From Actinernus sp. WN-2022 (Eukaryota > Cnidaria > Anthozoa > Actiniaria > Actinernidae): a stretch of DNA of 64,000 nucleotides. Under the pieces are notes generated by a model. The model saw nothing but the letters and a program-made list of their open reading frames with translations, was not told the origin of the DNA and did no database searches. Positions 11,901 to 22,791 of the stretch are shown piece after piece. The DNA lies in the NCBI GenBank assembly GCA_030867875.1, contig JAOWCC010000019.1, positions 83,728,861 to 83,792,860 of the forward strand. Reading direction: 5' to 3'. Numbering within the stretch: the first letter of the stretch is position 1; the number at the start of each line of letters is the position of its first letter. Made by a program: the position numbers and the translations under genes.

Positions 11901-12811
11901 TACCCAAGAAAACAACAAACAAACAGGCAGTAAGGGGGTTTACATGTAATTATTTCTGCCCAGGTTCAGCTGTTGAATTCAGGTAGCGGATTACCCAAGA
12001 AAACAACAAACAAACAGGCAGTAAGGGGGGTTAATTATTTCTGCCCAGGTTCAGCTGTTGAATTCAGGTAACGGATTACCCAAGAAAACAACAAACAAAC
12101 CGGCAGTAAGGGGGGTTAATTATTTCTGCCCAGGTTCAGCTGTTGAATTCAGGTAACGGATTACCCAAGAAAACAACAAACAAACAGGCAGTAAGGGGGT
12201 TTACATGTAATTATTTCTGCCCAGGTTCAGCTGTTGAATTCAGGTAACGGATTACCCAAGAAAACAACAAACAAACAGGCAGTAAGGGGGTTTACATGTA
12301 ATTATTTCTGCCCAGGTTCATCTGTTGAATTCAGGTAACGGATTACCCAAGAAAACAACAAACAAACAGGCTGTAAGGGGGTTTACATGTAATTATTTCT
12401 GCCCAGGTTGATCTGTTGAATTCAGGTAACGGATTACCCAAGAAAACAACAAACAAACAGGCAGTAAGGGGGTTTACATGTAATTATTTCTGCCCAGGTT
12501 CAGCTGTTGAATTCAGGTAACGGATTACCCAAGAAAACAACAAACAAACCGGCAGTAAGGGGGGTTAATTATTTCTGCCCAGGTTCAGCTGTTGAATTCA
12601 GGTAACGGATTACCCAAGAAAACAACAAACAAACAGGCAGTAAGGGGGTATACATGTAATTATTTCTGCCCAGGTTCATCTGTTGAATTCAGGTAACGGA
12701 TTACCCAAGAAAACAACAAACAAACCGGCAGTAAGGGGGGTTAATTATTTCTGCCCAGGTTCAGCTGTTGAATTCAGGTAAAGGATTACCCAAGAAAACA
12801 ACAAACAAACA
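8999..12811 (+). repeat. 91/85-bp minisatellite array with higher-order repeats
   Basis: About 43 head-to-tail units. The long unit (91 bp) starts tttacatgtaattatttctg; the short unit (85 bp) replaces tttacatgtaatt by gttaatt. Every unit carries gaattc and the small hairpin ggtaacggattacc (5-bp stem, 4-nt loop). Variants at three sites (ttcatc/ttcagc/ttgatc; acagg/accgg/agagg; aataaac, gtagcgg or gtgagg) show a higher order: a block of 14 units with period 1,244 bp (14x91 minus 5x6) is repeated, and an earlier block of 6 units repeats with period 534 bp. No open frame runs through it. The last unit is broken after aacaaacag at 12811. Confidence 0.97.
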
Positions 12812-13105
12812 GATATTGATCCAAATACCTGATTAATACAAATATTAAAAATTAGGAATCCAAAATTGGGAATGAATTTTATGCATGACATTCATTTATA
12901 CCTGCTGGCAAGCCAAGAGTAATAAAATAAACAAAATGATCACTTCAGTTTTTGGTCAAAAATAAAAGGTAAAGAGCAAAAATTCAAAATGAATATATTC
13001 AAATGCACTTCACAAGGTTATGTTTGTGATATATATGGACTGCAGCTATTGTGGCACGATGTGCTGCCATGCAGTTTACAATCATGAGCGATTATTAGTA
13101 CCTCC
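12812..13105. other. Intergenic flank of the array
   Basis: AT-rich sequence with no gene or repeat I recognise. Confidence 0.4.
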
Positions 13106-13628
13106 AAACCTGCCCATCCCCTCCCTGCGCATACATGGGGCATTTGACTAAGAACTTTTCTGTCCTGGGGGTGGGGTATTTCCCAGCAAAGAAAAGTTGG
13201 GAGAATTGGGTAGAGAGTCAAAATAGCAAATTTTATAAAAGATTTGCACCTTGTTCCAAAGCCTCACGGTGGGGTACGGTATTTGCAATACTCAATTCAA
13301 AAATTATGTCAAATAGGCCCTTTGCAGGACCTGTCGATCAAAAACAAATTGGCGCTAGAACAACATGAATGCCAGAAATGGAAAGAGCAAGCCAAATTTA
13401 TTAAAAAGTCCAAGTTTTAGGTTCAAATCTGTAAAACTGAAGGAATGGCATTTTTTTGAAAACTCTACATGTATAATTTCACTTAATAATTTTTATTTAA
13501 CAGAGTTTTTTTTTTTGCTGACTGGCAAGCTGTGCCATGCAAATTTTTTTGATTGACAGGCTAAAAAGGTCACGTGACCAGGTCCAGCAAAGGGCCTATT
13601 CTCCACAAATCCCAGGGCAGGTTTGGAC
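13106..13628. repeat. Possible foldback element with ccaaacctgccc ends
   Basis: ccaaacctgccc near 13106 is matched by gggcaggtttgg near 13614 as an inverted pair, with a GC-rich inner left part resembling the style of the MITE at 745-985. Only about 12 bp of the ends pair clearly. A self-complementary ggtcacgtgacc lies at about 13569-13580. Confidence 0.4.
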
Positions 13629-13777
13629 TTGATGGACCATTAAAATTATCCTGGTCTATCTTGCTTCCATAAACCAGGCCATACCCAAGAATACCTCCAA
13701 GACTACCATCATATGTGTCGCATATCTCCTTAGCATCGTCCAAAGCACGCCGGCAGAGACTACCTAAGTATCGTTTC

Positions 13778-14451
13778 TTACTGATTGGCCCGATATAAAT
13801 ATAGTGTTGGAATTTGCGATGCTTTGGATTGATCCTTCACTGTTGAAGGCATATTGGGACCGGGAGTAATTGGTGTATCTAACACACTCGTTGCGATAGC
13901 TGATTTTGTCTCCTTTACCTTCTCCCGATAAAACGATAGCTCGTTTTCTAGCACTTGAATGCGACGAGTCTTCGGGCTCACTTTGTATAGGAATCACCGA
14001 TCACATACCGCGTAAGGTCGAGGGAGTTCACCGCGTCAATGACTTGCTTGAATTCTGATGAGGCCAAAAATCCTTGCTCCAAACAAGACTGTTTCTGCTT
14101 TAACAGCCCACAACAGAGTCCAAACAGAGTAATCACGTAGCCCTCTTCGGAGTTTTTTCGATCACAGAACCATTCGATTGGAGCGCATTCGCCATTTTCC
14201 CGCCACAAATCAGATACTTTAACTTGGGAAATCTCGCTCGGAAACTGTTCAAAAGCCTTATTCTTCACAAATCTGCCCACTTTAGAGCCACAAAGGCTGT
14301 TTGACAGAGCGTACCACTTTTTAAATTTGTCAAGTGAAGTTCCAAAAACCCTTTTAAGTGCCGGAAAGCTCTTGGCATTCGTTTCCTCCATGATCGCATG
14401 CGACCATGCATCCTTTGGGCTCGAGGCTTGTCTTGAACACCGATGTGGCAA
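13778..14451 (-). pseudogene. Hypothetical gene, broken by a stop/frameshift
   Basis: The minus-strand frame 14451-13978 gives 157 residues with even composition and clear amphipathic helices. It ends at a TGA directly after DSYTK. The next frame (13981-13778) continues with a helical stretch (RRIQVLENELSFYREKVKE) that looks like a coiled coil. The two pieces read as one protein split by a small frameshift. I recognise no family. The GC content is higher than that of the flanks, which argues for former coding sequence: a host exon, a processed copy or a transposon gene. Confidence 0.45.
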
Positions 14452-14649
14452 TAATACATTTCTGCCTCCAATTTCATCTCTCCACAGGACTTATACGATA
14501 GATATTAGGTTTCTTTTTTTTCGAAGATCTTTCAAGATCTTCGAAACACTTTAAAGTGTTAAACTGTTTATGTTATAAGTGGTGACAACACCGAAACCAC
14601 AAAATGTCAAAATCGTAATTGGATTTTGATGACGTCATAGCCTTCACGC
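14452..14649. other. Spacer with short palindrome
   Basis: Contains cgaagatctttcaagatcttcg at about 14521-14542, a perfect inverted repeat of tcgaagatctt. Confidence 0.5.
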
Positions 14650-15150
14650 TGAGAAATCCTAAGTCGGGTTAAGCTCCTCATGGCTATAAATGGACTCGCT
14701 CCGGCATATATAACTGAACTTATCAAATGTAAGACTACTTCAAGATATAACTTTAGATCGTCTAAAGAACTTCTGCTAGAGCGACCAAGAATGAGAACAT
14801 TGATCACATTGGGTGACCGCTCTTTTGCGGTAGCGGCACCCACACTGTGGAATGTCCTGCCCGCTAAAATTCGTAGTGCTTCTAGTGTTACGACTTTTAA
14901 GAAGTTGCTAAAAACCTATCTTTTTGGCAAAGCATTTCAACAATAGTATCGTATTACCATTGTTATACAACACGTCTATATTTATATACTGTATATATTC
15001 AATTATGATAGATTTAGATATACTATACACATTACTTAGTTAGGATTAGTATATACGTAAGCCTATAGGCATTTGTAATGCGCATGTGAGCATCTGCCAA
15101 TGGAACACGCGCAATATAAATACTAAATTTTATTATTATTTATTTCAGTT
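14650..15150 (+). pseudogene. LINE 3' end fragment
   Basis: The frame at 14680-14946 carries the C-terminal signature of CR1/L2-like reverse transcriptase ORFs: NGLAPAYITELI, then GDRSFAVAAPTLWNVLP, then FKKLLKTYLF. The 3' untranslated part ends near 15128-15147 in an att-rich tail, as these LINEs do. The 5' part is missing, as expected of a truncated retroposition. Confidence 0.85.
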
Positions 15151-15829
15151 GTTTGTGTGTCAAAGTTGGTTCTGTGATAGCCACTGTAAAAGCTGCAGAT
15201 CAGTCAGTTTCAATATTTTTTTTAAAGTCTCTAGTAAATTCTTATCATTCACGATTTCATGTTAGACAAGAGAGCAATTTAATTTTATAGCAATTACATT
15301 GTATTTTAGAATGTAGATTCGCCGGAAAATCTATTGCCGGGACACAGATAATTCTCGATCTCTCATTTACGAACTCACTATAAACAATGAACAAACTTAG
15401 GACTTATAAACTGCTGATCATTACCTTAGTGATTTCTCCGCTGAATTCTCCCTGTAGCCCGGATCCAGTAACAGCACAACCTGAAAGCCGAACCAGGGAA
15501 AATACCCTGGGAAAAAATTACCCCCAAAAGATAAGAAACCTCTGCTAGCTAGCACTACTTACTAGTAGGCCACTTCCCAAGCGATTTTAGCGACTATTCA
15601 TTCGCCAGCTTTCAACTCGGTCGCCAGCGGCTCTATTTGCCCCTAAATCATCAACATCCGGCAATAAATTTAAACAGAAAGACACATTACTATGTTCTGA
15701 AGAATCTGATGCAGATTTTAGGTCGTTATTTACTAAACCACAGCAAAATTCGCAGTGTGAGTTTGTAGACAATATAAGAAGAAATGTATGGGTTCGAAGC
15801 AACTTGAGAACGTGTATGATGTGTATGAC
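15151..15829. other. Intergenic, no gene seen
   Basis: An open frame at 15587-15802 (minus) has no recognisable domain; nothing else is supported. Confidence 0.4.
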
Positions 15830-16085
15830 GTCAAAGTGTTGGCGTGTATGACGTCACATACGCTAAAAAATGACTAGGCATTCCTCGCCCACGGGAACGG
15901 ATTCGCGTAATGGCGGAGGTGATTTTGACGGTAAACTCTCTTTAAAATGTGTGGTCTAATTGGCCCCTTTGCAAACTTTTTTTCACTGATTTGGATATTT
16001 CTGCCACTGTTTGTTCTTATGGAATATAAAAAAGTGGCAAAAGAAATGGTCAAATTTCGTGGTAGTGGCACTTTAACATCTTTCT
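15830..16085 (-). repeat. Dispersed repeat, inverted copy 2 (copy 1 at 6010-6245)
   Basis: Reverse-complement counterpart of 6010-6245: tatgacgtcacatacgctaa followed by aatgac and gcattcctcgccc at one end, and gtggcactttaac at the other. The internal sequence has diverged more than the ends. Confidence 0.55.
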
Positions 16086-16294
16086 TTAGTCCAATCAATA
16101 TTCAGTTTACCAGGGTAAAGTAATTAAAGTAAAGTAAAGCAATATTATTTAAAGTCGGTAACCAGGGGCGTAGCCAGGAGTTCCGCGATGGGGGGTCCGA
16201 GTCTGGCGATCCATCTAATCATCTTACAGAGCTTTTTTACCCTTTGGAAATCATGAAGGGTGGTTCCGGAACCCCTGAAACCTGCATTTGTAAG
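16086..16294. other. Intergenic
   Basis: Short spacer with no recognised feature before repeat copy B. Confidence 0.4.
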
Positions 16295-16351
16295 GTACCT
16301 AGATAATCAATTTTGCACAGTATCACGATTCACTGATCAATTTGTTTACTT

Positions 16352-16388
16352 TTGAGACGCCAATATAACATGGTATTGGCGTCTCAGA
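16352..16388. repeat. Hairpin inside copy B
   Basis: tgagacgccaat pairs with attggcgtctca across a short centre. Its outer arm sequence gagacgcc is also found at the end of the neighbouring foldback (16785-16920), so the two may be outer and inner parts of one element. Confidence 0.65.
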
Positions 16389-16784
16389 ATACCAGCCTCT
16401 GATTGGCTCTTGCGCGAGCCCTTGCAGTTACATGGGTTCCAGGTCAAGTTCAAAAGTCGTTTGTTCAACAGCAAGATTTCTACAATTTCACCTTCAAAAC
16501 ACTGTAAATTACAAGATAAAAATGATTCAATCCTAAAAGTAAGGGTGGCATTGTAATTTCCGTCAGAAATCTAACACTCTTATCCGCTAAAAGTACAATT
16601 TTCACAATTTTTGAAGAGATTTCCAAACACGTCGCGAAAGTTTTCTCCACTCAAGCCGTGAAACCGTTGCCATAGATATACTAGGCGCCTTTTGAGAATT
16701 GAAATTACGATCAGCATAAGTTTGGTGCTTCATTCTCTTCTTTCTTTTAACAATTCCAGACTTAACTGTTGAATCGCGATACAA

Positions 16785-16920
16785 AACTAATTGCGATTTT
16801 AAGACGCCGATACCGAATTATATTGCCGGCGTTGGAAGAAAATATATTTTTATATATTTTCTCCCAACTGGCCGGCAATATAATTCGGTATCGGCGTCTC
16901 AAAATCTCAATTAGTTTATA
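16785..16920. repeat. Foldback MITE nested in copy B
   Basis: Long inverted arms: gacgccgataccgaattata on the left and tataattcggtatcggcgtc on the right, extending outward to aaactaattg/caattagttt and inward to gaaaatata/tatattttc. The stem spans nearly the whole element. No coding sequence. Confidence 0.8.
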
Positions 16921-17421
16921 AAATTGACTAATATCAGCAGACTACCGAGATACAAAGATAATAGTTTTAAAATGAAGTTATCCAACTACGATTACTTGTT
17001 TACCGAGCCACTGTTTAGTCCCAATTATTAAACCAAACTCAAAGTCGTAAAATAATAAAAACGTACATTAAACTTACAAACATCCTCTTCAAATTGTGTG
17101 CCGGAGTCAAAAAGTTAGAGTCTGCCGTCATGTCAGTCACATCGCTTTCCAAGTCTTCAAGTTTATCGACGTCAACCACGACACTAAATCCTTCAAGTGC
17201 AGCTTCTTCTTGCTCTAGCTTGTTCTTTGCCACATAATTCTTTCAGCACTGCGAAACGTCCGCTTGAAGCCAGCCAAACAAACAACATAGTATGGTAATT
17301 TCTTCATGTCATTCCCTTGAGATGTTCGTAATCGCAGGCGGTGATTACTCGAATTTTTGCATGGCGTTGTGAATGCAAAGGTTCAATGGTTCATTAAGTA
17401 ATGTTTAAAGTCCGACAATGA

Positions 17422-17519
17422 GGACTGGACGGGGATTTCAAGTCCGCGCAATTTGTTCCAGTCCGAGGCGCAGCCGAGGACTGGAACTAATTGCAAGGAC
17501 TTGAAATCCCGTCCAGTCC
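17422..17519. repeat. Long imperfect hairpin
   Basis: ggactggacggggatttcaa at 17422 pairs with its near complement ending gtccagtcc at 17519, with a second inner pairing of gttccagtcc and gactggaac. The strand switch is almost complete, as in a foldback transposon. Confidence 0.75.
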
Positions 17520-17784
17520 GAAATTGGAGGACTTTGAACGACTTCAACTCCTCATTAATTATTCGGGAGGAATCAAAGACAAATAAAAGTTGCTGGTAGT
17601 TTAGTATTTTGCAAGGAAAACTAAAAAATATCGAGAAAATAGGGCTACAAATTCTTTTAATCACTGTTATTATGAAGAGCAAAGTTAATTGAACAATCAG
17701 TGCTATTCAATTGCCTTTTGTTCATAATGCAATCAAATAAAAGAGTAATTATGCATGCCATGATGTTTTTCAATAATTTATTCG

Positions 17785-17860
17785 TAGTAACTGGAAAAAT
17801 TTCCAGTTACTGGAACAACTTGTTCCAGTAACTAGAAACTTTTCCAGTTACTGCTAGGAG
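17785..17860. repeat. Cluster of short palindromes
   Basis: gtaactggaa and ttccagttac alternate three times in opposite orientations, giving overlapping hairpins (for example aactggaaaaatttccagtt). Probably part of the second inserted block in copy B. Confidence 0.6.
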
Positions 17861-18167
17861 GACTAGACCAGGTATCCAGTGTCCTCAAGGGATTAAAATC
17901 AGACCATTGGATTGGCTGAATACCTCGTGAATAATTAATGAGGACTTGAATGGTACTTATAAGTTTTTGAAGCTGTTCAAAACACTCACAGCACGTGTTT
18001 TATCAAGTCTAAAAATTCTCGGGCTTCGCGCTCGAATTTTTAAACTTGATAAAACAATGTTGTTCGTGTTTTAAACAGTACATAGCAGCTGTATATGTAC
18101 TATATTTTGCCTCCATATAATTGCTCATAGCCAGTGGCGCAGTAAATTAAATAGTCGTATTTAAGAT

Positions 18168-18609
18168 TTGGTTTTAACTTATTATGTGTGTTGCGATAAC
18201 CCTCGCAAAGTGTTAGTCGATTTTCAGTTCATTTGCCAAAACTGCTACAGGGTGACTGAAAATGAGGAATACGGAATAGATTATGATGATCGGAAGCACT
18301 TTAGAAGGGCATCGACCTATTCCAGGGAAAAGATGGTTGATGCGTGCTGCTTTGTGTAGCAAGAGAATAGATAAATTAGATTGTGACCGAATTATATACG
18401 TTTTCAACGAAATTCAAGAGCTTTGTTGCCTCAATGGTTCGAAGCGAATAATGAAACTGGATTTCGTGTTGAGAAAAATCATGGAGTTCTTGAAAACCCC
18501 TGATTCCGAACAGTTTCGGCTACCTCATAATGAGAAGACCATAAAGAAATACGACGCCATTTCGGGAAAAGTTGAGCAGTCATTGATATGCAAAGCAAAT
18601 ACTTATTGA
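18168..18609 (+). pseudogene. VLTF3-like transcription factor relic
   Basis: Two frames read as one protein with a frameshift near 18330. The first holds a possible zinc ribbon (YYVCCDNP ... FICQNCYRV) followed by an acidic DYDDRKHF segment and SREK. The second holds LDFVLRKIMEFLK followed by KTIKKYDAISGK, similar in style to the C-terminal part of viral late transcription factor 3-like proteins of Polintons and large DNA viruses. The assignment rests on motif resemblance and position only; the larger element in this window shows no counterpart. Confidence 0.4.
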
Positions 18610-18918
18610 GCGAGTTCTCCATAAAAAAATTTTAGGTCGGGTTTTTGTCGGGTTACCACATTCCTGAGCAACGTAGGATTTTCACAAACCCAAACTGAAA
18701 TTTCAAACCCGAAAAGAAATGCTTGGTTGTTACGGCGATCAGAAATGTGGTTGTTACTATGGTGTGACGCACAACGAAACCATATTTGTTCAAAGTAAAT
18801 ATTTTTCAGACATCCGACCAATCAGTGTAGATTGAATGTTTATTTCAGTTTTTTCTGAAGTCTTCCATGACTTCGCTCCGAATCTTTTTTTCATATCCTC
18901 AACGTCCATGGTTTGAGC

Positions 18919-19273
18919 TTATTGTCGGATTTCGCCTTTCAAAGTTCCATATTTATCGGCTTCAGCTATAATTAATTCAAATTCTTGGGCACTTATCTTT
19001 CCATCACGCAAAGCCTTAGATACAAGGTCACGTATCGTGTTCAATTTCGCTTTCCCAAGCATTACGAGGTCTTTTGTAGCCGCCGCAGAAGAAGCAGAGA
19101 TCACCCCACATAAACCCCCGATCGCTCCTAATGGAATTCCAACTATAATTCCAAACCCAGATAAAGAAGTCGCTAATGCAGAGGATGTTAAAATTAGAGA
19201 GCAATCCCGCTCCCACGGCAATACCATAAAATATTCCCCTGGTTCTGGCTATTTGGGATGTAAGTTCAATCAA
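18919..19273 (-). pseudogene. Relic of small hydrophobic Polinton protein
   Basis: The minus-strand frame contains LSGFGIIVGIPLGAIGG and KAKLNTIRDLVSKALRDGKI, then IIAEADKYGTLKGEIR. These match the 48826-49440 protein (ALTGFGVIIGLPFGVIGG; KAKINTIRDLVSKALRDENI; LAEADKYEIMRSEIR). The N-terminal part sits in another frame (19028-19273). The 3' part, present in the intact homologue, is lost. Confidence 0.85.
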
Positions 19274-19393
19274 GGTAAGATTTGCTTTTTCTAATCTGAA
19301 GCTTTCACCATCAGGTTATTCTGGATACGATGGGGGTGCCGTTGGTTGTATTGACTCTGAATGTGCCATTTGTATGTTGTTATAATTATATAA

Positions 19394-19900
19394 CTATAAA
19401 ATTTCTAAAGTGAAATACGCAGGTTTTTCGAAGGTTATGGGGGGCTCGACACTTATGTTGATGTTATTGACGAATCCAGTGGCTCTGGATCTTATCCTAA
19501 GTGGTATATAGCTGTCTCCAACATTAACGGATGCTAATATGGTACTTTGAGACACGTCAGAGGGATCGACGAGGTCGCAGTATATACGTAAAAAGCTAGG
19601 GAAAATGGGTTTAGCCATGACCGATGTATTAGCCTTAAGCTCCTTCATACCCAATAATCTTTCCAGTGGGGTGTTTAGTGTCACATCAAACCCCCGCTGT
19701 GACTTTAGGTTTTTCTGATACGATATTTATAGAAATCGGATTTTGTCCTAGATACATTTCCATATCTACGATGTTTTTCAATCCCTTTGCAGTGTAGCAT
19801 CCAGCGGGAATGTTTAAGATGGTATTTTTCCGCTCATAACTTTTCCATCCTCACTAAGATAGTAATAACTGTTGTTTAAAGTAAAAGCTAGAAGCTAAAT
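19394..19900 (-). pseudogene. Penton-like (minor capsid) protein relic
   Basis: The frame 19684-19394 contains FLRIYCDLVDPSDVS and ends in a strand-rich segment, matching the end of the 48147-48809 protein (RIYIYCDVVDSDFS). Upstream, in other frames separated by stops, the translation includes IPAGCYTAKGLKNIVDME and NPISINIVSEKPKVTAGV, which match the middle of that homologue. Several stops and frameshifts make it non-functional. Confidence 0.75.
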
Positions 19901-19997
19901 CCATTTCGAATTTTGAATGGTGTGGTCGAGATAAGTGGTAAAGTCGCTTTGTTTATTCTTAATATATAGAATAACCATTTATAATATATAGCTTATA

Positions 19998-20190
19998 AAA
20001 TGGATTGGGCAACGTTTAAACGGCTTTTCCACATGCAGTCTTAGAATGGTTCGAATATGATGATGGTATAAACTTTATAAGCAATAGGATGTCTCATGCT
20101 GTTTTTACTAGCAAAGGAAAGTTGCGGTGGCTTGGTCCTACTAAGGCTGCCCTAGACCGCATTGCACTTGGATCTAAGCTATCTATTTAA
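19998..20190 (+). pseudogene. Relic of the 47598-48092-like protein
   Basis: Starting at atggattgggcaacg, the reading MDWATFKRLF, then (other frame) ISNRMSHAVFTSKGKLRW and KAALDRIALGSKLS resembles MSVWQEFKKKYPN ... SYVIFVDNGQERIG ... VQKRIDTALGL of the better copy. One indel and a stop interrupt it. It gives independent support that the small ORF at 47.6-48.1 kb is a real gene. Confidence 0.55.
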
Positions 20191-20540
20191 AGGAGATAGC
20201 CGCCCGTGAAGCTAAGGAGCTTGTGTTTTGGGCAATACTAAGAATTTTGTGGGATTAACTGATGAAATTAAGCCGCTAGACTTTACAAATTAAAAAATAT
20301 GGGCAACGCAACATGATAAGTTTGAAATTAAAGTTCGTGACGCTTTCAGAGACTATTGTGACACACACTTCAAGCAAAGAAAGCTATAAGTGGCGGCGTT
20401 CTCCAAACCTAGACTACTGGCCTCAACAGCTGAATTTTGCTATGTGGTACTAGGTGGCTTGGTCCTACTAGGCTGCCCAAGACATTGCACTTGGATCTAT
20501 GGACGCCGGTTTATTTAAAGGAGATAGCCGCTTAGAGACA
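20110..20540 (+). repeat. Duplicated segment D1 (partner 21740-22150)
   Basis: 20115-20450 (start gaaagttgcggtggcttggt) is repeated almost exactly at 21819-22148. Shorter partial repeats of the same unit follow at 20455-20540 and precede at 21740-21815. The arrangement looks like serial unequal crossover or template switching during the decay of the element. Confidence 0.8.
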
Positions 20541-22700
20541 TGGAAAATATTGCAGATTTGTACATAAATCGGCTTGTCTATACTGAGATTGATGTCTTTT
20601 GAGTGATATTAGCGATGTTTTGAACTTTTATGAGCTGCGCTCAGACGGCTGAACTCTTTGGTTTAGTTTATGGTCAACAGTAACTGCTTCCCTCACCCAA
20701 TATACATATTGCATCTTTCTGAGGAATCATTAAAAAGCGTTTTACTTAGTATTTAGTTATTTAGTTTTAATGATCTTCGAAAACATATAAAACGTTTTGG
20801 TTTTGAGCCGCACCGGCTCACGAACTGTCTGAAATGATATATGTTCAATGTGGATTAACTGGCTCGGGAAACATCTGGCCGGCCGCATCCCACGCTTTTT
20901 GAGATTTGACAAAAAAAAACCTTTCAGAAACTTCTTACTTGCATTTGCTGATAAACTGAAACTGACTAAGACATTTTTCTTAGATTCTGCAAGGAGGTGG
21001 ATTCACCTCCCTGGATTCTGTCACTGGATTCTCGGTTTGTTATATCAAGCAATATGCTAATTTGTCAAGCATTTGCTAATGAACACAAAACAATGGCGGG
21101 CGGGCGTCGTTGAGAATAACACGAGCACACGTTTCGCCAAGAATAAAAGCCCATCATTTTTGTCAAGGTTTTAGAGGCTTTCAACGAATATAAAACAAAA
21201 AACGACGATGAAGTTAGCTTCACAGCAGAAGTTTCAACATTGTTTTAAAGGCAACCAGTTATACGTTTTACTTAAGTTGTCTCGGCCAAGAGCACTTATA
21301 ATTATCCTAAATGAAAGAGACACTGAAAAGATCTTATAGTTTTAGTGACTCTACATCGTTTACGATGACTTACGTGTTTCCGATAGGGTTAATACACGTT
21401 CATATGCATTGTTTGCATGTTTGCATTCTTTAAAAGCACCAGATAGTTACTGAACATCAACTCAGAACATTCTGAGCTATATGAAAATAGTTCGGCGGAA
21501 GAGTAGACCAGTGGTAAGTTAGTGTACACTTAAATTACAGGGAAACCTAGTTCAGAAACCATCGTGATCAAAGTGTTTTTCAATATATAATTTAACTTTG
21601 CCCAAATTTGAGCTATTTCATCACTCGAACTCCCGCGCTCAGTCAAGCAGTACGTCATTTTGGTTCTGCCTGCCATCCAACATGGCGGCGTAGCAACAGT
21701 TGCTAGGAAGTCACGTGATGGTGCAAAACCTCTATGCTAAGTATTTTGTGGGAACTGATGAAATTAAGCCGCTAGATTTTACAAATTTAAAAATATGGGC
21801 AACGCAACATTATAAGTTTGAAAGTTGCGGTGGCTTGGTCCTACTAAGGCTGCCCTAGACCGCATTGCACTTGGATCTAAGCTATCTATTTAAAGGAGAT
21901 AGCCGCCCGTGAAGCTAAGGAGCTTGTGTTTTGGGCAATACTAAGAATTTTGTGGGATTAACTGATGAAATTAAGCCGCTAGACTTTACAAATTAAAAAA
22001 TATGGGTAACGCAACATGATAAGTTTGAAATTAAAGTTCGTGACGCTTTCAGAGACTATTGTGACACACACTTCAAGCAAAGAAAGCTATAAGTGGCGGC
22101 GTTCTCCAAACCTAGACTACTGGCCTCAACAGCTGAATTTTGTTATGTGGTGCAGCAGTACGTCAGGTTGTGGTATTGGTGCTGATATGCTGTCGAAAAA
22201 TCATCCTGATTTTTCATAATCACAAGTCACTTCTTTGCTGAAATTTCATGTGACATTTACTGTGCGAAGAATATTACTTGAATTAGGGGTTCCATTGCCT
22301 GGTGATAAGGCTTTTTCCATAAACAAGAATCCATATTCCTAAGTCTCCCATGAGCGTTTGTGTAATGAATTTGGGATCCCACTGGATTCAGACTTTCGAT
22401 GGAAGGGAGGCCGCAACTATGGGCTTGGAGACATATTTGTGAATTATCCAGGAGAAGGCCCTTATTCGGGGCTACGACGTGGCCGCCAATACATGGCCAG
22501 GTTATTATCTCTTCTTTGCTGATAACGGGGGCTCAGTGGATCAAGGAAGCCTAATTGCCTTTATCCGCAATGACCTCGCAGGGAAGCAATATAACTGGTT
22601 CATCACACCCCAAGGGATGGGACTTACACAGCTAGGACTTGCAAGATTGAATAGGAGCATTGAAGCTTTGTTTATTGTGTTATGGGAGCACAAGTAAATA
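20225..22700 (+). pseudogene. Relic of the 46612-47676-like protein, duplicated and split
   Basis: The segment around 20380-20450, repeated at 22085-22150, reads YKWRRSPNLDYWPQQLNF, matching YKWLRGPNSDFWPQQVNF at the start of the 46612-47676 protein. Further on, 22200-22700 contains GCGIGADML and, near 22640, LGLARLNRSIEALFIVLW, matching GCGIYIEML and VGRGRLNQSIEAYVICVL. Several frameshifts and stops occur. An unrelated AT-rich block (about 20545-21735) separates the two copies of the N-terminal part. Confidence 0.75.
21740..22150 (+). repeat. Duplicated segment D2 (partner 20110-20540)
   Basis: Second copy of the duplicated unit, fused at its 5' side to a truncated copy (agccgctagattttacaaat ... 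tataagtttgaaagttgcgg), so its breakpoint is visible at about 21818. Confidence 0.8.
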
Positions 22701-22791
22701 CTCGGTCTTCAATAGTTGGTTCTAGTGGTTCAGCAACTGGCTGTTGGTTGATTCCTTCGCGACTAGTAATTAATACCCAGTCGGTAGTTGG

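Larger units (their letters stand above)
16295..18078 (+). repeat. Dispersed repeat family, copy B, with nested insertions
   Basis: Aligns with 2692-3303. After gtacctagataatcaattttgcac the homology breaks and resumes at taatatcagcagac (about 16929); it breaks again after ggttcattaagtaa (about 17401) and resumes near tttttgaagctgttcaaaac (about 17965). The two extra blocks of about 600 and 560 bp contain foldback structures, so copy B is a host for later insertions or an older, longer form from which copy A was deleted. Confidence 0.7.

Noticed and set aside
8999..12811. CRISPR array
   Set aside because: Units are contiguous near-identical minisatellite monomers without unique spacers, in eukaryotic-type DNA.
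21500..21530. A-box-like gtagaccagtggtaag
   Set aside because: No tRNA fold or B box nearby.
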